Positions 18,048 to 27,701 of a stretch of 64,000 bases of DNA are shown here, one piece after another; positions within the stretch are counted from its first letter, which is position 1; every line of letters starts with the position of its first letter. Position numbers and translations under genes: made by a program. The DNA comes from Halomonas denitrificans. Its GTDB lineage: Bacteria > Pseudomonadota > Gammaproteobacteria > Pseudomonadales > Halomonadaceae. Under the pieces are notes generated by a model. It was not told the DNA's origin. It saw only the letters and a program-made list of their open reading frames with translations, and did not search any database. The DNA is taken from NCBI RefSeq assembly GCF_003056305.1, contig NZ_PYVX01000004.1:186001-250000 (forward strand), read 5' to 3'.

Positions 18048-19862
18048 ATGAGCTTCGATTCCCGCGACTTCCTCGCCAACGTCAGCCAGTCCCCCGGGGT
18101 CTATCGCATGCTCGACGAGCAGGGCGAGACCCTCTACGTGGGCAAGGCCCGGCGGCTGCGGGCGCGCCTGGCGAGCTACTTCCGCGGCGCGCACAACGCC
18201 AAGACCCAGGCGCTGGTGGGCCGCATCGCCGACATCCAGGTCACGGTGACCAACAGCGAGACCGAGGCGCTGATCCTCGAGCAGACGCTGATCAAGGAGC
18301 TGCGCCCGCCCTACAACATCCTGCTGCGCGACGACAAGTCCTACCCCTTCGTCTTCGTTACCGACCGCCACCCCTTCCCCGCGCTGGAGTACAAGCGCGC
18401 CCGGGTGCGACGGGACGACGGCCGCTACCTCGGCCCCTACCCCAGCAGCGGCGCCGTGCGCGAGAGCCTGTCGCTGATGCAGAAGATCTTTCGCATCCGC
18501 AACTGCGAGGACAGCGTCTTCGCCCATCGCACCCGCCCCTGCCTGCAGTACCAGATCCAGCGCTGCAGCGCGCCCTGCGTCGACTTCATCAGCGAGGCGG
18601 ACTACCGCCGCGACCTGGAGCATGCGGTGATGTGCCTGGAGGGCAAGAGCGAGGCGGTGACCCGGGAGCTGACCGAGGCCATGGAGGCCGCCAGCGCCCG
18701 GCTGGACTTCGAGGAGGCCGCCCGGCTGCGCGACCAGGTCCAGGATCTGCGCCAGCTGCAGCAGCGCCAGTTCGTCGACACCGGCCAGGGCGACGCCGAC
18801 GTCTTCGCGCTGGCGAGCCGCCCCGGTGCGCTGTGCATCTCGGTGCTCACGGTGCGCCAGGGCCGCCTGCTGGGGGCGCGCCACCACGCCCCGGCCAACG
18901 GGCTCGACCTGGGACCCGAGGCGCTGCTCAGCGACTTCCTCAGCCAGTTCTACCTGGGCCAGGCGCGGGAGATCCCCGCCGAGGTGATCACCAGCCACCC
19001 GGTCCCGGAGGCCGAGCTGATCGCCCGCGCGCTCGGCGAGCGCGCCGGCAAGCGCATCCGGGTGACCGACCAGGTGCGCGGCCATCGCGCCCAGTGGCGG
19101 GAGCTGGCCCGCACCAACGCCGAGCAGCAGCTCGCCAGCCAGCTGGCCAGCCAGAACCAGCTGGCGAAGCGCTTCGAGGCCCTGCGCGAGGCCCTGCAAC
19201 TCGAGCATGTCCCGCGGCGGCTGGAATGCTTCGACATCAGCCACAGCCACGGGGAGGCCACCGTGGCCTCCTGCGTGGTGTTCGACGAGGGCGGGCCGCG
19301 CAAGTCCGACTACCGGCGCTTCAACATCGAGGGCGTGGCCGCCGGCGACGACTACGCCGCCATGCGCCAGGCGCTGACGCGGCGCTTCCGGCGCCTGGCC
19401 GACGGCCAGGGCGAGCGGCCGGACATCCTGATCGTCGATGGCGGCAAGGGCCAGCTCAACATGGCCCGCGAGGTCTTCGCTGAGCTCGGCGTCACCGGCG
19501 TCACCCTGCTCGGCGTGGCCAAGGGCACCACCCGCAAGGCGGGCCTGGAGACGCTGTTCGTCGAGACCGTCGATCGCAGCCTGGACCTCGATGGCGCCTC
19601 GCCCGCCCTGCACCTGATCCAGCACATCCGCGACGAGTCCCACCGCTTCGCCATCGCCGGCCACCGGGCGCGGCGCGACAAGACCCGGCGCACCTCGACC
19701 CTGCAGGACATCCCCGGGGTCGGCCCGCGCCGGCGCCGCGAGCTGCTGCGCTTCTTCGGCGGCCTGCACGGCGTCAAGCAGGCCAATCGCGAGGAGCTGG
19801 CCCGGGTTCCCGGCATCAGCGCGACCCTGGCCGAGACGATTCATCGCGCCCTGCATGGATGA
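18048..19862 (+). CDS. uvrC: Excinuclease ABC subunit C
   Basis: The nuclease subunit of UvrABC that cuts on both sides of bulky DNA lesions. The 604-residue protein has the GIY-YIG domain at residues 12-95 ([20 protein letters not shown]), a Cys-containing region ([15 protein letters not shown]), the UVR motif around 200-235 ([18 protein letters not shown]), the RNase H-like C-terminal nuclease ([31 protein letters not shown]) and the helix-hairpin-helix end ([19 protein letters not shown]). It follows gacA closely and is followed by pgsA, a conserved gammaproteobacterial order. Confidence 0.98.
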   Translation: MSFDSRDFLANVSQSPGVYRMLDEQGETLYVGKARRLRARLASYFRGAHNAKTQALVGRIADIQVTVTNSETEALILEQTLIKELRPPYNILLRDDKSYPFVFVTDRHPFPALEYKRARVRRDDGRYLGPYPSSGAVRESLSLMQKIFRIRNCEDSVFAHRTRPCLQYQIQRCSAPCVDFISEADYRRDLEHAVMCLEGKSEAVTRELTEAMEAASARLDFEEAARLRDQVQDLRQLQQRQFVDTGQGDADVFALASRPGALCISVLTVRQGRLLGARHHAPANGLDLGPEALLSDFLSQFYLGQAREIPAEVITSHPVPEAELIARALGERAGKRIRVTDQVRGHRAQWRELARTNAEQQLASQLASQNQLAKRFEALREALQLEHVPRRLECFDISHSHGEATVASCVVFDEGGPRKSDYRRFNIEGVAAGDDYAAMRQALTRRFRRLADGQGERPDILIVDGGKGQLNMAREVFAELGVTGVTLLGVAKGTTRKAGLETLFVETVDRSLDLDGASPALHLIQHIRDESHRFAIAGHRARRDKTRRTSTLQDIPGVGPRRRRELLRFFGGLHGVKQANREELARVPGISATLAETIHRALHG

Positions 19863-19927
19863 CCCGGGCGCGGGCGGATAGAATGAGGGACTTTCCCGGC
19901 ACCCCAAGGCAAGGACCGCATCTCCCG

Positions 19928-20479
19928 ATGAACATACCCAACCTGCTCACCCTGGCCAGAATCGTCTTCATCCCGCTGCTGGTGGTGCTGTTCTACCTGC
20001 CCTTCTCCTGGAGCATGCCGCTGGCCGCCGCGCTGTTCGCCCTGGCCGCCGTGACCGACTGGCTCGACGGCTACCTGGCCCGGCGCTGGGACCAGTCCAC
20101 GCCCTTCGGCGCCTTCCTCGACCCGGTGGCCGACAAGCTGATGGTCGCGGTGGCCCTGGCGCTGCTGATCGAGCGCTACGACGCCATCTGGCTGACCCTG
20201 CCGGCGCTGGTGATCATCGGCCGCGAGATCGTCATCTCCGCGCTGCGCGAGTGGATGGCCGAGATGGGCAAGCGCGGCCAGGTGGCCGTCTCCTGGATCG
20301 GCAAGGTCAAGACCACCCTGCAGATGACCGCCCTGCTGGTGCTGCTGGCGTTCGCTCCCGGCACGCCCATCGCCATGCTCGGCGTGGTCACCCTGCACGT
20401 GGCCGCCCTGCTCACCCTGTGGTCGATGATCCTCTACCTGCGCGCGGCCTGGCCGCACCTCAGCAGCTCCATGCGCTGA
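19928..20479 (+). CDS. pgsA: CDP-diacylglycerol-glycerol-3-phosphate 3-phosphatidyltransferase
   Basis: An inner-membrane enzyme that makes phosphatidylglycerol phosphate, the first committed step to phosphatidylglycerol and cardiolipin. The 183-residue protein starts [12 protein letters not shown]. It carries the CDP-alcohol phosphotransferase motif [18 protein letters not shown] followed by AFLDPVADK (residues 44-69) with all four Asp residues. There are about four membrane segments. An in-frame ATG 23 codons earlier lies in the uvrC-pgsA spacer and is not supported. Confidence 0.96.
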   Translation: MNIPNLLTLARIVFIPLLVVLFYLPFSWSMPLAAALFALAAVTDWLDGYLARRWDQSTPFGAFLDPVADKLMVAVALALLIERYDAIWLTLPALVIIGREIVISALREWMAEMGKRGQVAVSWIGKVKTTLQMTALLVLLAFAPGTPIAMLGVVTLHVAALLTLWSMILYLRAAWPHLSSSMR

Positions 20480-20509
20480 GGCGATAGAGCAGGAACGATT
20501 GAAAAGCGT

Positions 20510-20537
20510 TTGACAGTCACCGACTTATCCGTATAAT
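20510..20537 (+). promoter_or_regulatory. Strong sigma-70 promoter of the Gly-Cys-Leu tRNA operon
   Basis: A perfect -35 TTGACA (20510-20515) and perfect -10 TATAAT (20532-20537) with a 16-base spacer, 15 bases before the first tRNA. Confidence 0.9.
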
Positions 20538-20552
20538 ACGCACTCGAGTCAG

Positions 20553-20627
20553 GCGGGAATAGCTCAGTGGTAGAGCATCGCCTTGCCAAGGCGAGGGTCG
20601 CGAGTTCGAATCTCGTTTCCCGCTCCA
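20553..20627 (+). tRNA. tRNA-Gly (anticodon GCC)
   Basis: A 75-base cloverleaf with acceptor GCGGGAA, D-arm AGCTCAGTGGTAGAGC, anticodon loop TTGCCAA (GCC), T-arm with GTTCGAATC and encoded CCA. First gene of a three-tRNA operon in the order Gly-Cys-Leu, as in glyW-cysT-leuZ of Escherichia coli after pgsA. Confidence 0.97.
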
Positions 20628-20653
20628 TTCCCCACGAATGGCACGACTCATGA

Positions 20654-20727
20654 GGCTGGATGGCAGAGTGGTTATGCAGCGGACTGCAACTCCGTGTACG
20701 CCGGTTCGATTCCGACTCCAGCCTCCA
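20654..20727 (+). tRNA. tRNA-Cys (anticodon GCA)
   Basis: A 74-base cloverleaf with acceptor GGCTGGA / TCCAGCC, anticodon loop CTGCAAC (GCA), T-arm with GTTCGATTC and encoded CCA. Second gene of the tRNA operon. Confidence 0.97.
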
Positions 20728-20759
20728 CTATTCCCTGGTTGCCCGCTCGTGACCGAGCC

Positions 20760-20846
20760 GCCCGGATGGCGAAATTGGTAGACGCAAGGGACTTAAAATC
20801 CCTCGGTGGAAACACCGTGCCGGTTCGAGCCCGGCTCCGGGCACCA
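20760..20846 (+). tRNA. tRNA-Leu (anticodon TAA)
   Basis: An 87-base class II tRNA with acceptor GCCCGGA / TCCGGGC, anticodon loop CTTAAAA (TAA), a long variable arm (CGGTGGAAACACCG) and encoded CCA. Third gene of the operon. Confidence 0.97.
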
Positions 20847-20903
20847 GCTCACTAGCACCCTCCGGCAAGCGTCGGGCGTGACCCGTCAACGGGACGCCAT
20901 CTC

Positions 20904-22046
20904 ATGATCCTGCCGCGCCTGCGCGACCCCTACTTCAACTATCAGCATCGACGCAAACTCTATGTCTTGCGCATCGTGCTGGCCCTCTGCGTCACCTTCA
21001 CCCTCATCGAAGCGTTCGCCATCCAGCACAGCGGCTGGGCCCTGGTCAGCACCATCATGGTGATGGGCAACCTCCCGCATATCGGCGGCGTGCTCGACAA
21101 GGGGCGACAGCGGCTGCTCGGCACCGTGCTCGGTGCCAGTGTCGGCCTGCTGCTGATCATGCTCCCGCTGCCCTGGCCCTACCTGGTGCCCCTCGGCGCC
21201 CTCGCCGGCATCGCCGTCGCCACCTGGCTGACCTTTGGCAATCGGCACGGCTACAGCGGCCTGATGTTCGCCATCAGCCTGCTGCTGGTGATCGGCGGCG
21301 GCCAGGCGGAGCTCGACATCGCGCTGTGGCGCGCCTTCGACGTCCTGCTCGGCACCCTCGTGGGCATCGCCGTCACCGTACTGGTGCTGCCCCAGAAGGC
21401 CACCGACATGCTGCGCTTCATGCTCGCCGACAACCTCGACCGCATGGCCCGCCTCTACCATGCCCACACCACCGCCACGGCCGCCCACGACCTCGACGCC
21501 CGCGAGCTGCTCAAGGCCACCAGCAGCCTGCTGGTCAAGCAGCGCGGCCTGGTGGATGCCATCCACCGCGAGCGCCGCCTGACCCGCCGCGAGCTCGACG
21601 ACATCATCTCGCTGCAGCGGCGCATGCTCTCCACCATCGAGCTGCTGCTGGAGACCCACTGGAACAGCCGCGACGGTCACGAACAGATCGAGGCCATGGT
21701 GGGGCTGCGCGAACAGCAGCACACCCTGGCCCGCGGCATCGGCACCCTGGCCTTCCAGGTGCGTACCGGCCGGCCGGTCGATGTCACCATCACCCCCTTC
21801 GCCCTCGAGCGGCATGCCGAGCTGGCCGCCAACGCCCGGGCCAGCGACGGCAGGCGGCTCTTCAGTCCCGGCGGCTACCTGTGGCTCAATCGAGAGCTGG
21901 CACGGCTCACCGACGACCTGACCCGGCACCTGGGCGACCTGGATCGCCTGCCCAGCCGGCGCCTGCGTCGCCGCGCTCCCCATCACGGCCTCACCGACGC
22001 CCGCTCGGCCGCCGTGGACCACCACGCGAGAAGGAAAGGCAGATGA
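20904..22046 (+). CDS. FUSC-family inner-membrane protein
   Basis: A 380-residue membrane protein. The first 165 residues contain about five to six hydrophobic segments and the FUSC-type sequence (ALVSTIMVMGNLPHIGGVLDKGRQRLLGT). The rest is a cytoplasmic helical domain rich in Arg, Leu and Glu. It resembles the membrane half of AaeB/YccS/fusaric-acid resistance proteins, which export aromatic acids or are of unknown function. At 380 residues it is about half the usual length of the efflux proteins and has one membrane unit only. Its stop overlaps the nadB start (ATGA), implying joint translation; no functional link to NAD synthesis is known to me. Confidence 0.8.
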   Translation: MILPRLRDPYFNYQHRRKLYVLRIVLALCVTFTLIEAFAIQHSGWALVSTIMVMGNLPHIGGVLDKGRQRLLGTVLGASVGLLLIMLPLPWPYLVPLGALAGIAVATWLTFGNRHGYSGLMFAISLLLVIGGGQAELDIALWRAFDVLLGTLVGIAVTVLVLPQKATDMLRFMLADNLDRMARLYHAHTTATAAHDLDARELLKATSSLLVKQRGLVDAIHRERRLTRRELDDIISLQRRMLSTIELLLETHWNSRDGHEQIEAMVGLREQQHTLARGIGTLAFQVRTGRPVDVTITPFALERHAELAANARASDGRRLFSPGGYLWLNRELARLTDDLTRHLGDLDRLPSRRLRRRAPHHGLTDARSAAVDHHARRKGR

Positions 22047-23623
22047 CGGACGGCAAGCATGACGTACTGGTCATCGGCGGCGGCGTCGCCGGACTGGTGC
22101 TGGCCCTCGAGGCGGCGGACCATCGCCGGGTCACGCTGCTGCGACCGGCCAGCGACGACCAGGGCGCCAGCCACTGGGCCCAGGGAGGCATCGCCGCCGT
22201 GCTCTCGCCCCAGGACGACATCGAGGCCCACGTCGCCGACACCCTGGTGGCCGGCGATGGCCTGTGCGACGAGGCCGCGGTCCGCTTCACCGTCGAGCAG
22301 GGCCCGGCCGCCATCGAGTGGCTGCTGTCGCTGGGCGTGCCCTTCACGCCGGACGCCAGCCCCGACGCCGGCTACCCCTACCACCTGACCCGCGAGGGGG
22401 GCCACGGCGCCCGGCGCATCATCCATGCCGATGACGCCACCGGCCGCGCCGTGGTCGAGACCCTGCGCCGGCACGTGGATGCCCACCCCCGCATCACGCT
22501 GCGCGGCGATCTCACCGCGATCGGCCTGATCGGTGACGCCGAGGGCCACTGCCGGGGCGCCCGCTGCCTCGACGCCGACGGCCGGGTGCACGACTTGCTC
22601 GCCGCCGATACCGTGCTCGCCACCGGCGGCGCCAGCGGCCTCTACCGCCACACCACCAGCCCCCAGCCGGCCAGCGGCGAGGGGATGATGATGGCCGCCG
22701 AGCTCGGCGCCGAGCTGATGAACCTGGAGTTCCAGCAGTTCCACCCGACCTGCCTCTTCGACCCCGACGGCCCGGCCTTCCTGATCAGCGAGGCGGTGCG
22801 CGGCGAGGGCGGCCAGCTGCTCAATGCCGACGGCGAGCGCTTCATGCCGGGGATCGACCCCCGCGCCGAGCTGGCGCCCCGGGACGTGGTCGCCCGCGCC
22901 ATCGATGCCGAGATGCAGCGCACGAACACCGATCACGTCTTCCTGGATATCCGCCACCTCGGCGAGGCAGCCATCCGCCAGCACTTCCCGACCATCCACG
23001 CCCACTGCGCGGGGCGCGGGCTGGACATCGCCCGCCAGCCGATCCCGGTGGTCCCGGCCGCCCACTACAGCTGCGGCGGCGTGATCACCGACCTCGAGGG
23101 CGCCACCACGGTGCCGCGCCTCTACGCCATCGGCGAGGTCGCCTGCACCGGCCTGCACGGCGCCAACCGCATGGCCAGCAATTCGCTGCTCGAGTGCCTG
23201 GTGTATGCGCGCAGCTGTGCCCGGCGCCTGCGTGAAGCCGAGGCCGGCTCGACCGCCGACCTGCTGCCGGCGCGCTTCGGCGAACGCATCGAGGCCCCGG
23301 GGACCCTCGCCGTGATCCGCGAGGCGATGCGCCAGCTGATGAGCGCCCGGGTGGCGATCGTGCGCACCGACCAGGGCCTCGACGAGGCCGCCCGGGAGCT
23401 TTCCCAGCTGCACCGTGACCTGGCCCTGCGCGTACAGGAGGCCGCCCCGTCGGTGGCGCTGTCGAACCTCTGGCATGCCCTGCGCCTGGCGCGCCTCACC
23501 GTGGCCTCGGCGCGGGCGCGGCGCGAGTCCCGCGGCCTGCACTTCAACCCCGGCTGTGCGGTCCACGCCGACGCCGACCCGCACCCCTCGCGCATCCGCC
23601 TGGCGGACCTCGACCCGCACTGA
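22043..23623 (+). CDS. nadB: L-aspartate oxidase
   Basis: A flavoenzyme that oxidises aspartate to iminoaspartate, the first step of de novo NAD synthesis. The 526-residue protein has the FAD motif DVLVIGGGVAGLVLALEA at residues 7-24, SHWAQGGIAAVL, the active-site region HTTSPQPASGEGM with EFQQFHPT, the HYSCGG segment and GLHGANRMASNSLLE, followed by the helical C-terminal domain. ATG 22043 has GAAGGAAAGG upstream and overlaps the FUSC gene. nadA and nadC are not in the window. Confidence 0.96.
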   Translation: MTDGKHDVLVIGGGVAGLVLALEAADHRRVTLLRPASDDQGASHWAQGGIAAVLSPQDDIEAHVADTLVAGDGLCDEAAVRFTVEQGPAAIEWLLSLGVPFTPDASPDAGYPYHLTREGGHGARRIIHADDATGRAVVETLRRHVDAHPRITLRGDLTAIGLIGDAEGHCRGARCLDADGRVHDLLAADTVLATGGASGLYRHTTSPQPASGEGMMMAAELGAELMNLEFQQFHPTCLFDPDGPAFLISEAVRGEGGQLLNADGERFMPGIDPRAELAPRDVVARAIDAEMQRTNTDHVFLDIRHLGEAAIRQHFPTIHAHCAGRGLDIARQPIPVVPAAHYSCGGVITDLEGATTVPRLYAIGEVACTGLHGANRMASNSLLECLVYARSCARRLREAEAGSTADLLPARFGERIEAPGTLAVIREAMRQLMSARVAIVRTDQGLDEAARELSQLHRDLALRVQEAAPSVALSNLWHALRLARLTVASARARRESRGLHFNPGCAVHADADPHPSRIRLADLDPH

Positions 23624-23685
23624 GCTCACCCGCCGCGGGCAGTTAAGAGGAAAGAACTAAAGAGGAAAGCCGCCTCGCGCCCCGC

Positions 23686-24084
23686 TCAGGGCAGCGGCAA
23701 GAGCGCTCGGCGCAGCCGGCGAAGGGCGTCGCCGTCGCTGCTGTCCGGCCACAGCCACAGGCGGCGCCCGTCGATCCGCAGCCCGATCAGCCAGGGCCCG
23801 AGGTAGTCGCAGCGCAGGCCGACCGGCCGCCACGCCTCGCCGCCGTGATCGCGCCAGGCGAAGGCGGTCTCCCCGCTCGCCGTCGGCGTGAGCCGCAGCT
23901 GACCCGTCCGGCGGCCCCGCACCGTAAAGGCTATCGCCCCGGCCAGCAGGAGCACCGCCAGGGCGCCTGCCCAGGGGGCGGCCACGGCGATGACCAGCCC
24001 CGCGACCGAGACGGCCAGCGCCCCCTGGGCCGCCAGCGCGATCCTAGAGGTTGCGATAGTGATCGTTGTCGGTGCTCTCGGCAT
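23686..24084 (-). CDS. YgfX-like membrane protein
   Basis: A 132-residue protein with two membrane segments at about residues 15-55 (LAAQGALAVSVAGLVIAVAA, ALAVLLLAGAIAF), then a beta-rich cytoplasmic part (LRLTPTASGETAFAW, LIGLRIDGRRLWLWPDSSD). The WPDS segment and ending RRLRRALL are typical of YgfX (CptA). It lies directly after sdhE with a 41-base overlap, the usual sdhE-ygfX order. YgfX has been described as a partner of SdhE that affects cell shape or pigment production in some enterobacteria. Confidence 0.75.
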   Translation of the reverse strand: MPRAPTTITIATSRIALAAQGALAVSVAGLVIAVAAPWAGALAVLLLAGAIAFTVRGRRTGQLRLTPTASGETAFAWRDHGGEAWRPVGLRCDYLGPWLIGLRIDGRRLWLWPDSSDGDALRRLRRALLPLP

Positions 24085-24337
24085 GCTCGACGATCAGCTT
24101 GACGATGCGGCGTCGCGTCGGATCCTCCGGCCATTCGCGGCGCATCAGCCAGAGGAACAGGTCCTGATCCTCCTCGTCGATCAGGGCCCTGAACGCCGCC
24201 TGGTCCGCCTCGTCCAGATCGCCGTAGCGCTGCTCGAGGAAGGGAATCAGCAGCAGGTCCAGCTCCCACATGCCGCGACGCGAGTGCCAGTAGAGACGTT
24301 TGCGCAGGGCGGCTTCCGGAGACGAATCGTCGTTCAA
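24044..24337 (-). CDS. sdhE: Succinate dehydrogenase flavinylation factor SdhE
   Basis: A small helical protein that helps attach FAD to SdhA. The frame is 97 residues from a probable TTG at 24337 ([17 protein letters not shown]). The only in-frame ATG before the conserved core is 33 codons upstream with no ribosome-binding site, whereas the TTG has GAGG nearby. The core [19 protein letters not shown] contains the conserved RGxxE motif; [11 protein letters not shown] and the C-terminal IVKLI helix follow. A 41-base overlap with ygfX supports co-translation. Family secure; start less so. Confidence 0.88.
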   Translation of the reverse strand: MNDDSSPEAALRKRLYWHSRRGMWELDLLLIPFLEQRYGDLDEADQAAFRALIDEEDQDLFLWLMRREWPEDPTRRRIVKLIVEHAESTDNDHYRNL

Positions 24338-24450
24338 GGTCGGCCTCGTTCTGTCGGTTGGATGTGGGGGCAGTATACCCGAGCCCCCAGCCCGGCGGCA
24401 GCCCGCCTCCGACCACGGCGTCCCAGGGTTCGACAAAAGGTCGTAGTGCG

Positions 24451-24479
24451 TTGTTTTCTCGAGATTTGCCCAGTATGCT
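24451..24479 (+). promoter_or_regulatory. Probable ihfB promoter
   Basis: A -35-like TTGTTT (24451-24456) and -10-like TATGCT (24474-24479) separated by 17 bases, 61 bases before the ihfB start. Both hexamers match consensus at four positions. Confidence 0.5.
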
Positions 24480-24540
24480 TTGGAAAAACAACAACGCCGG
24501 GATCACGCCGACCCAGGCAGGACCGCACGGAGACGAGTCG

Positions 24541-24837
24541 ATGACCAAGTCCGAACTGATCGAGCAGATCGCCATGCGACAGCCGGAGCTGTCGGTGAAG
24601 GAGGTCGAGGCAGCGGTACGCCTGATCCTCGATGACATAACCGACACCCTGGCCGAGGGAGGACGGGTGGAGATCCGCGGCTTCGGCAGCTTCTCGCTGC
24701 ACTACCGCGAGCCCCGGGTGGGCCGAAACCCCAAGACGGGGGAACCGGTCGCACTCGACGGCAAGTTCGTGCCACACTTCAAGCCCGGCAAGGAGCTGCG
24801 CGAACAGGTGGATGCCAGCCGCGCACTCGGCTACTGA
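24541..24837 (+). CDS. ihfB: Integration host factor beta subunit
   Basis: A DNA-bending protein that pairs with IhfA and assists, among others, sigma-54 promoters. The 98-residue HU-fold protein has [11 protein letters not shown], the [20 protein letters not shown] strand pair, the intercalating arm [15 protein letters not shown] and the [11 protein letters not shown] end. These features, in particular the [10 protein letters not shown] form and RxPRxGRNPKTG arm, match IhfB rather than HU. Located before lapA-lapB, an order shared with pseudomonads and relatives. Confidence 0.96.
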   Translation: MTKSELIEQIAMRQPELSVKEVEAAVRLILDDITDTLAEGGRVEIRGFGSFSLHYREPRVGRNPKTGEPVALDGKFVPHFKPGKELREQVDASRALGY

Positions 24838-24889
24838 ACGGCGTCCGACGATCGCCGTCCCTCCTTCAACCGACACGGGAACATTGCAC

Positions 24890-25195
24890 ATGCGTTGGCT
24901 CAAAGGCCTGATCCTGGCCATCATCCTGCTGGCGGTGCTGCTGATCGGCATCCTCTTCGCCGTCAACAACCAGCAGACCCTGCCCCTGAACCTGATCTGG
25001 ATCGAGCTGCCCGCCGTCTCGCTCTCCGTCTGGCTGCTGGCCTCGCTGACCGTGGGCGTGCTGCTCGGCATGCTCGCCATGAGCGGCGTCTACCTGCGCC
25101 TGCGCACCCTGCTGACTCGCGCCCAGCGCCACAACCAGCAGCAGCGCAAGGAGCTCGACCGCCTGCGCGTCCAGGAGATGAAGGAACTCCCCTAG
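24890..25195 (+). CDS. lapA: LapA-domain inner-membrane protein
   Basis: A 101-residue protein of the LapA (DUF1049) family. Two membrane segments at about 5-25 (GLILAIILLAVLLIGILFAV) and 43-65 flank the characteristic NNQQTLPLNLIWIELPAVSLSVW. A cytoplasmic coiled coil rich in Gln, Arg and Lys follows. In enterobacteria LapA acts with LapB in LPS assembly and control of LpxC. Its stop abuts the lapB start with no gap (TAGATG). Confidence 0.9.
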   Translation: MRWLKGLILAIILLAVLLIGILFAVNNQQTLPLNLIWIELPAVSLSVWLLASLTVGVLLGMLAMSGVYLRLRTLLTRAQRHNQQQRKELDRLRVQEMKELP

Positions 25196-26374
25196 ATGCC
25201 CGATGTTCTCCTGCTGGCCCTGCTGGTGGTGGCGATCGCCACCGGCTGGTGGCTGGGCCGACGGGAGCGTCGGCATCGCGGCACCAGCCCCGCGCCGCCG
25301 GCCCTGGCGCGCGACTACTTCGTCGGCCTCAACTACCTGCTCAACGATCAGCAGGACCAGGCCATCGAGACCTTCATCGGGGCGCTGGAGGTCAACAGTG
25401 ACACCGTCGAGACCCACCTCGCCCTGGGCAACCTCTTTCGCAATCGCAGCGAGGCCGACCGGGCGCTGAAGATCCATCAGAACCTGCTGGCCCGGCCGAC
25501 GCTGACCGCCGACCAGAGCGAGCGGGTGCAGCTCGAACTCTCCCGCGACTTCCTGGCCCTCGGCCTGCTCGATCGCGCCGAGCGCCTGCTGGAGGGACTG
25601 GTCCGCGACGCCCACGACGACGAGCTGCGCGGCTCGGCCCGGCGGCTGCTGATCGACCTGCTCGAGCGCGAGCGGGAGTGGCAGGCAGCACTGGACGTGG
25701 CACTGCCCAAGATGGTGCGCCAGCACGACGACATCCGCCGCGCCGCGGCCCACTGGCTCTGCGAGCTGGCCGAGGAGGAGCGCCACTCGGCAAGTCCCGT
25801 GCTGGCTCGGCGCCACCTGCGCCAGGCCCTGGCCACCGACGCGCGCTGCGTGCGCGCCAACCTGCTGCTGGCCGCCATGGCCCACGACACGGGCCACTAC
25901 AAGCAGGCCATCAAGCTACTGAAGCGGATACCCGAGCAGGACGCGACCTACACGCCACTCATGCTCGAGCCCCTCGCCCACGCCTATCGGCTGCTGGACG
26001 ACGAGGAGGGACTGATCCGCTGCCTGCGCGAGCTCCTAGAGCAGGCGCCCTCCACGGCCGTGATCAGCCTGCTGGCCGAGACGCTCCACCATCAGGGGCG
26101 GGAGCAGGACGCCCTCGACCTGATCCGCGAGCAGCTCGAGCGGCGGCCGAGCCTGGAGGCGATTCACCAGCTGCTGTCGCTCTCCCGGCGCCACGGCCGG
26201 GAGGCGGACGAACGTATCGACCTGCTCGAGCGCCACACCCTGACACTGGTGCGCGCCCGCCCTCGACATCGCTGCCGGCGCTGCGGTTTCGCCACCGAGA
26301 CCCTGCACTGGCAGTGCCCCCGCTGTCGCAACTGGGGCACCATGCAGCCGATCGACGCGCCCGACGAGGGCTAG
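25196..26374 (+). CDS. lapB: LPS assembly protein LapB (YciM)
   Basis: A membrane-anchored TPR protein that promotes LpxC turnover by FtsH and so balances LPS with phospholipid synthesis. The 392-residue protein has an N-terminal anchor (LLLALLVVAIATGWWLG), about eight to nine TPR units between residues 38 and 340 (first: YFVGLNYLLNDQQDQAIETF) and a C-terminal rubredoxin-type zinc finger, CRRCGF and CPRCRNWGTM, with all four cysteines present. It directly follows lapA and is convergent with pyrF, which in E. coli lies on the same strand. Confidence 0.95.
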   Translation: MPDVLLLALLVVAIATGWWLGRRERRHRGTSPAPPALARDYFVGLNYLLNDQQDQAIETFIGALEVNSDTVETHLALGNLFRNRSEADRALKIHQNLLARPTLTADQSERVQLELSRDFLALGLLDRAERLLEGLVRDAHDDELRGSARRLLIDLLEREREWQAALDVALPKMVRQHDDIRRAAAHWLCELAEEERHSASPVLARRHLRQALATDARCVRANLLLAAMAHDTGHYKQAIKLLKRIPEQDATYTPLMLEPLAHAYRLLDDEEGLIRCLRELLEQAPSTAVISLLAETLHHQGREQDALDLIREQLERRPSLEAIHQLLSLSRRHGREADERIDLLERHTLTLVRARPRHRCRRCGFATETLHWQCPRCRNWGTMQPIDAPDEG

Positions 26375-26381
26375 GTCGGTC

Positions 26382-27083
26382 TCAGCCGGCGGCCAGCTCC
26401 GCCTCGATCGCCGCCAGCGCGGCCATGGGATCCTCCGCCTGGGTCACGGGCCGGCCCACCACCAGATGGGTACTGCCGGCGGCCATGGCCTCGGCCGGGG
26501 CCATGACGCGACGCTGGTCGCCCGCCACGGCGAAGCTCGGCCGGATGCCGGGCGTCACCTTGAGGAAGTCATCTCCGCACAGCGTGGTCAGGCGGCTCGC
26601 CTCCCGGGCCGAACAGACCACGCCATCCATGCCGCTGTCGCGGGCCAGCACGGCCAGGCGCTCGACCTGGTCGGCGGGCGAGACCGAGACCCCCACCTCG
26701 GCCAGGTCCTCGGCCTCCATGCTGGTCAGCACCGTCACCGCGATCAGGTGGGTCGCGAGGCCATGGCGATCCAGCCGCTCCCGAGCGGCCTCCATCATCC
26801 GCCGCCCCCCGCCGGCATGCACGTTGACCATCCAGACGCCCTGCTCGGCCGCCGCCTGGACCGCCCCGGCCACGGTGTTGGGAATGTCGTGGAACTTGAG
26901 ATCCAGGAACACCTCGAACCCGCGCCCGTGCAGCGCCTCGAGGATGTCCGGGCCGCTACGGGTGAACAGCTCCTTGCCCACCTTGACCCGGCAGCGGGAG
27001 GGATCGAGGCGGTCGGCCATGCACAGCGCGGCGTCCAGGGAGGCATAGTCGAGGGCGATGATCAGGGGAGAAGCGGTGGACAC
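26382..27083 (-). CDS. pyrF: Orotidine 5'-phosphate decarboxylase
   Basis: The last step of UMP synthesis. The 233-residue TIM barrel has [13 protein letters not shown] at the N-terminus, the catalytic [11 protein letters not shown] (Lys-Asp-Lys-Asp tetrad with KVGKELF), the VHAGGG loop, TVLTSM, and the phosphate-binding TPGIRP and VVGRPVTQA. All catalytic residues are present. Convergent with lapB, with only seven bases between stop codons. Confidence 0.97.
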   Translation of the reverse strand: MSTASPLIIALDYASLDAALCMADRLDPSRCRVKVGKELFTRSGPDILEALHGRGFEVFLDLKFHDIPNTVAGAVQAAAEQGVWMVNVHAGGGRRMMEAARERLDRHGLATHLIAVTVLTSMEAEDLAEVGVSVSPADQVERLAVLARDSGMDGVVCSAREASRLTTLCGDDFLKVTPGIRPSFAVAGDQRRVMAPAEAMAAGSTHLVVGRPVTQAEDPMAALAAIEAELAAG

Positions 27084-27295
27084 GGTCGGGCTCCTGGCTG
27101 GGTGTGGGAATCGCCCCAGTATATCAGTGATGGCCTACGCCGCAGGGGCAAAGACGCCGGCCGCGCCTCCATGATGGCTGACGCCACGCCGCCGCAATCG
27201 CTGACGAGGTTCCAGCGACGGGCGCGCTAGCTTGAAGGAGGCGGGTCGGTGCACCAGGGCGCCGGCTCGCCCCCTCGGACTCAAGGAGAGCCACC

Positions 27296-27586
27296 ATGAC
27301 CCACGCCTTCAAGACCCGCCTGTCGTGCCTGCTGCTGACGATGCTGCTGGGCCTCGCCCCGCTCGTTGCCAGCCAGGCCCTGGCCCAGGAGATGTCACCG
27401 ATCGATATCAATACCGCCAATGCGGAGCTGCTGGCCGAACTCCCCGGCATCGGCCCGAGCAAGGCCGCCGCCATCGTCGAGGACCGCGAGGCCAACGGCC
27501 CCTACGAAAGCGCCGAGGATCTGACCCGGGTCAGCGGCATCGGCGAGGTCACGGTGGAGGGACTGGCCGACCAGGTCACGTTCTGA
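27296..27586 (+). CDS. ComEA-like helix-hairpin-helix protein, secreted
   Basis: A 96-residue exported protein. A signal peptide (residues 1-31, KTRLSCLLLTMLLGLAPLVA, cleavage near ALAQE) precedes a pair of helix-hairpin-helix motifs: INTANAELLAELPGIGPSKAAAI and YESAEDLTRVSGIGEVTVEGL. This is the ComEA DNA-binding fold, used in DNA uptake in naturally competent bacteria. Many non-competent gammaproteobacteria carry the same short form as a single gene, so competence is not implied. It has GGAGA before the ATG and a hairpin after it. Confidence 0.88.
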   Translation: MTHAFKTRLSCLLLTMLLGLAPLVASQALAQEMSPIDINTANAELLAELPGIGPSKAAAIVEDREANGPYESAEDLTRVSGIGEVTVEGLADQVTF

Positions 27587-27625
27587 TCGACGCCATCGGG
27601 AAGAGGGCCGGAACCGCCCTCCCCC

Positions 27626-27656
27626 GCGACGCCGGCCGGCAAGCGGTCGGCGTCGC
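27626..27656. terminator. Hairpin between comEA-like and SDR genes
   Basis: A 13-bp stem with one G-T pair (GCGACGCCGGCCG with CGGTCGGCGTCGC) and loop GCAAG between convergent genes. No T-tract. Confidence 0.55.
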
Positions 27657-27701
27657 GTCGTCGTCAAGGCCCCGCCACGCAGGAGGCAGGAGGGATGCGC
27701 C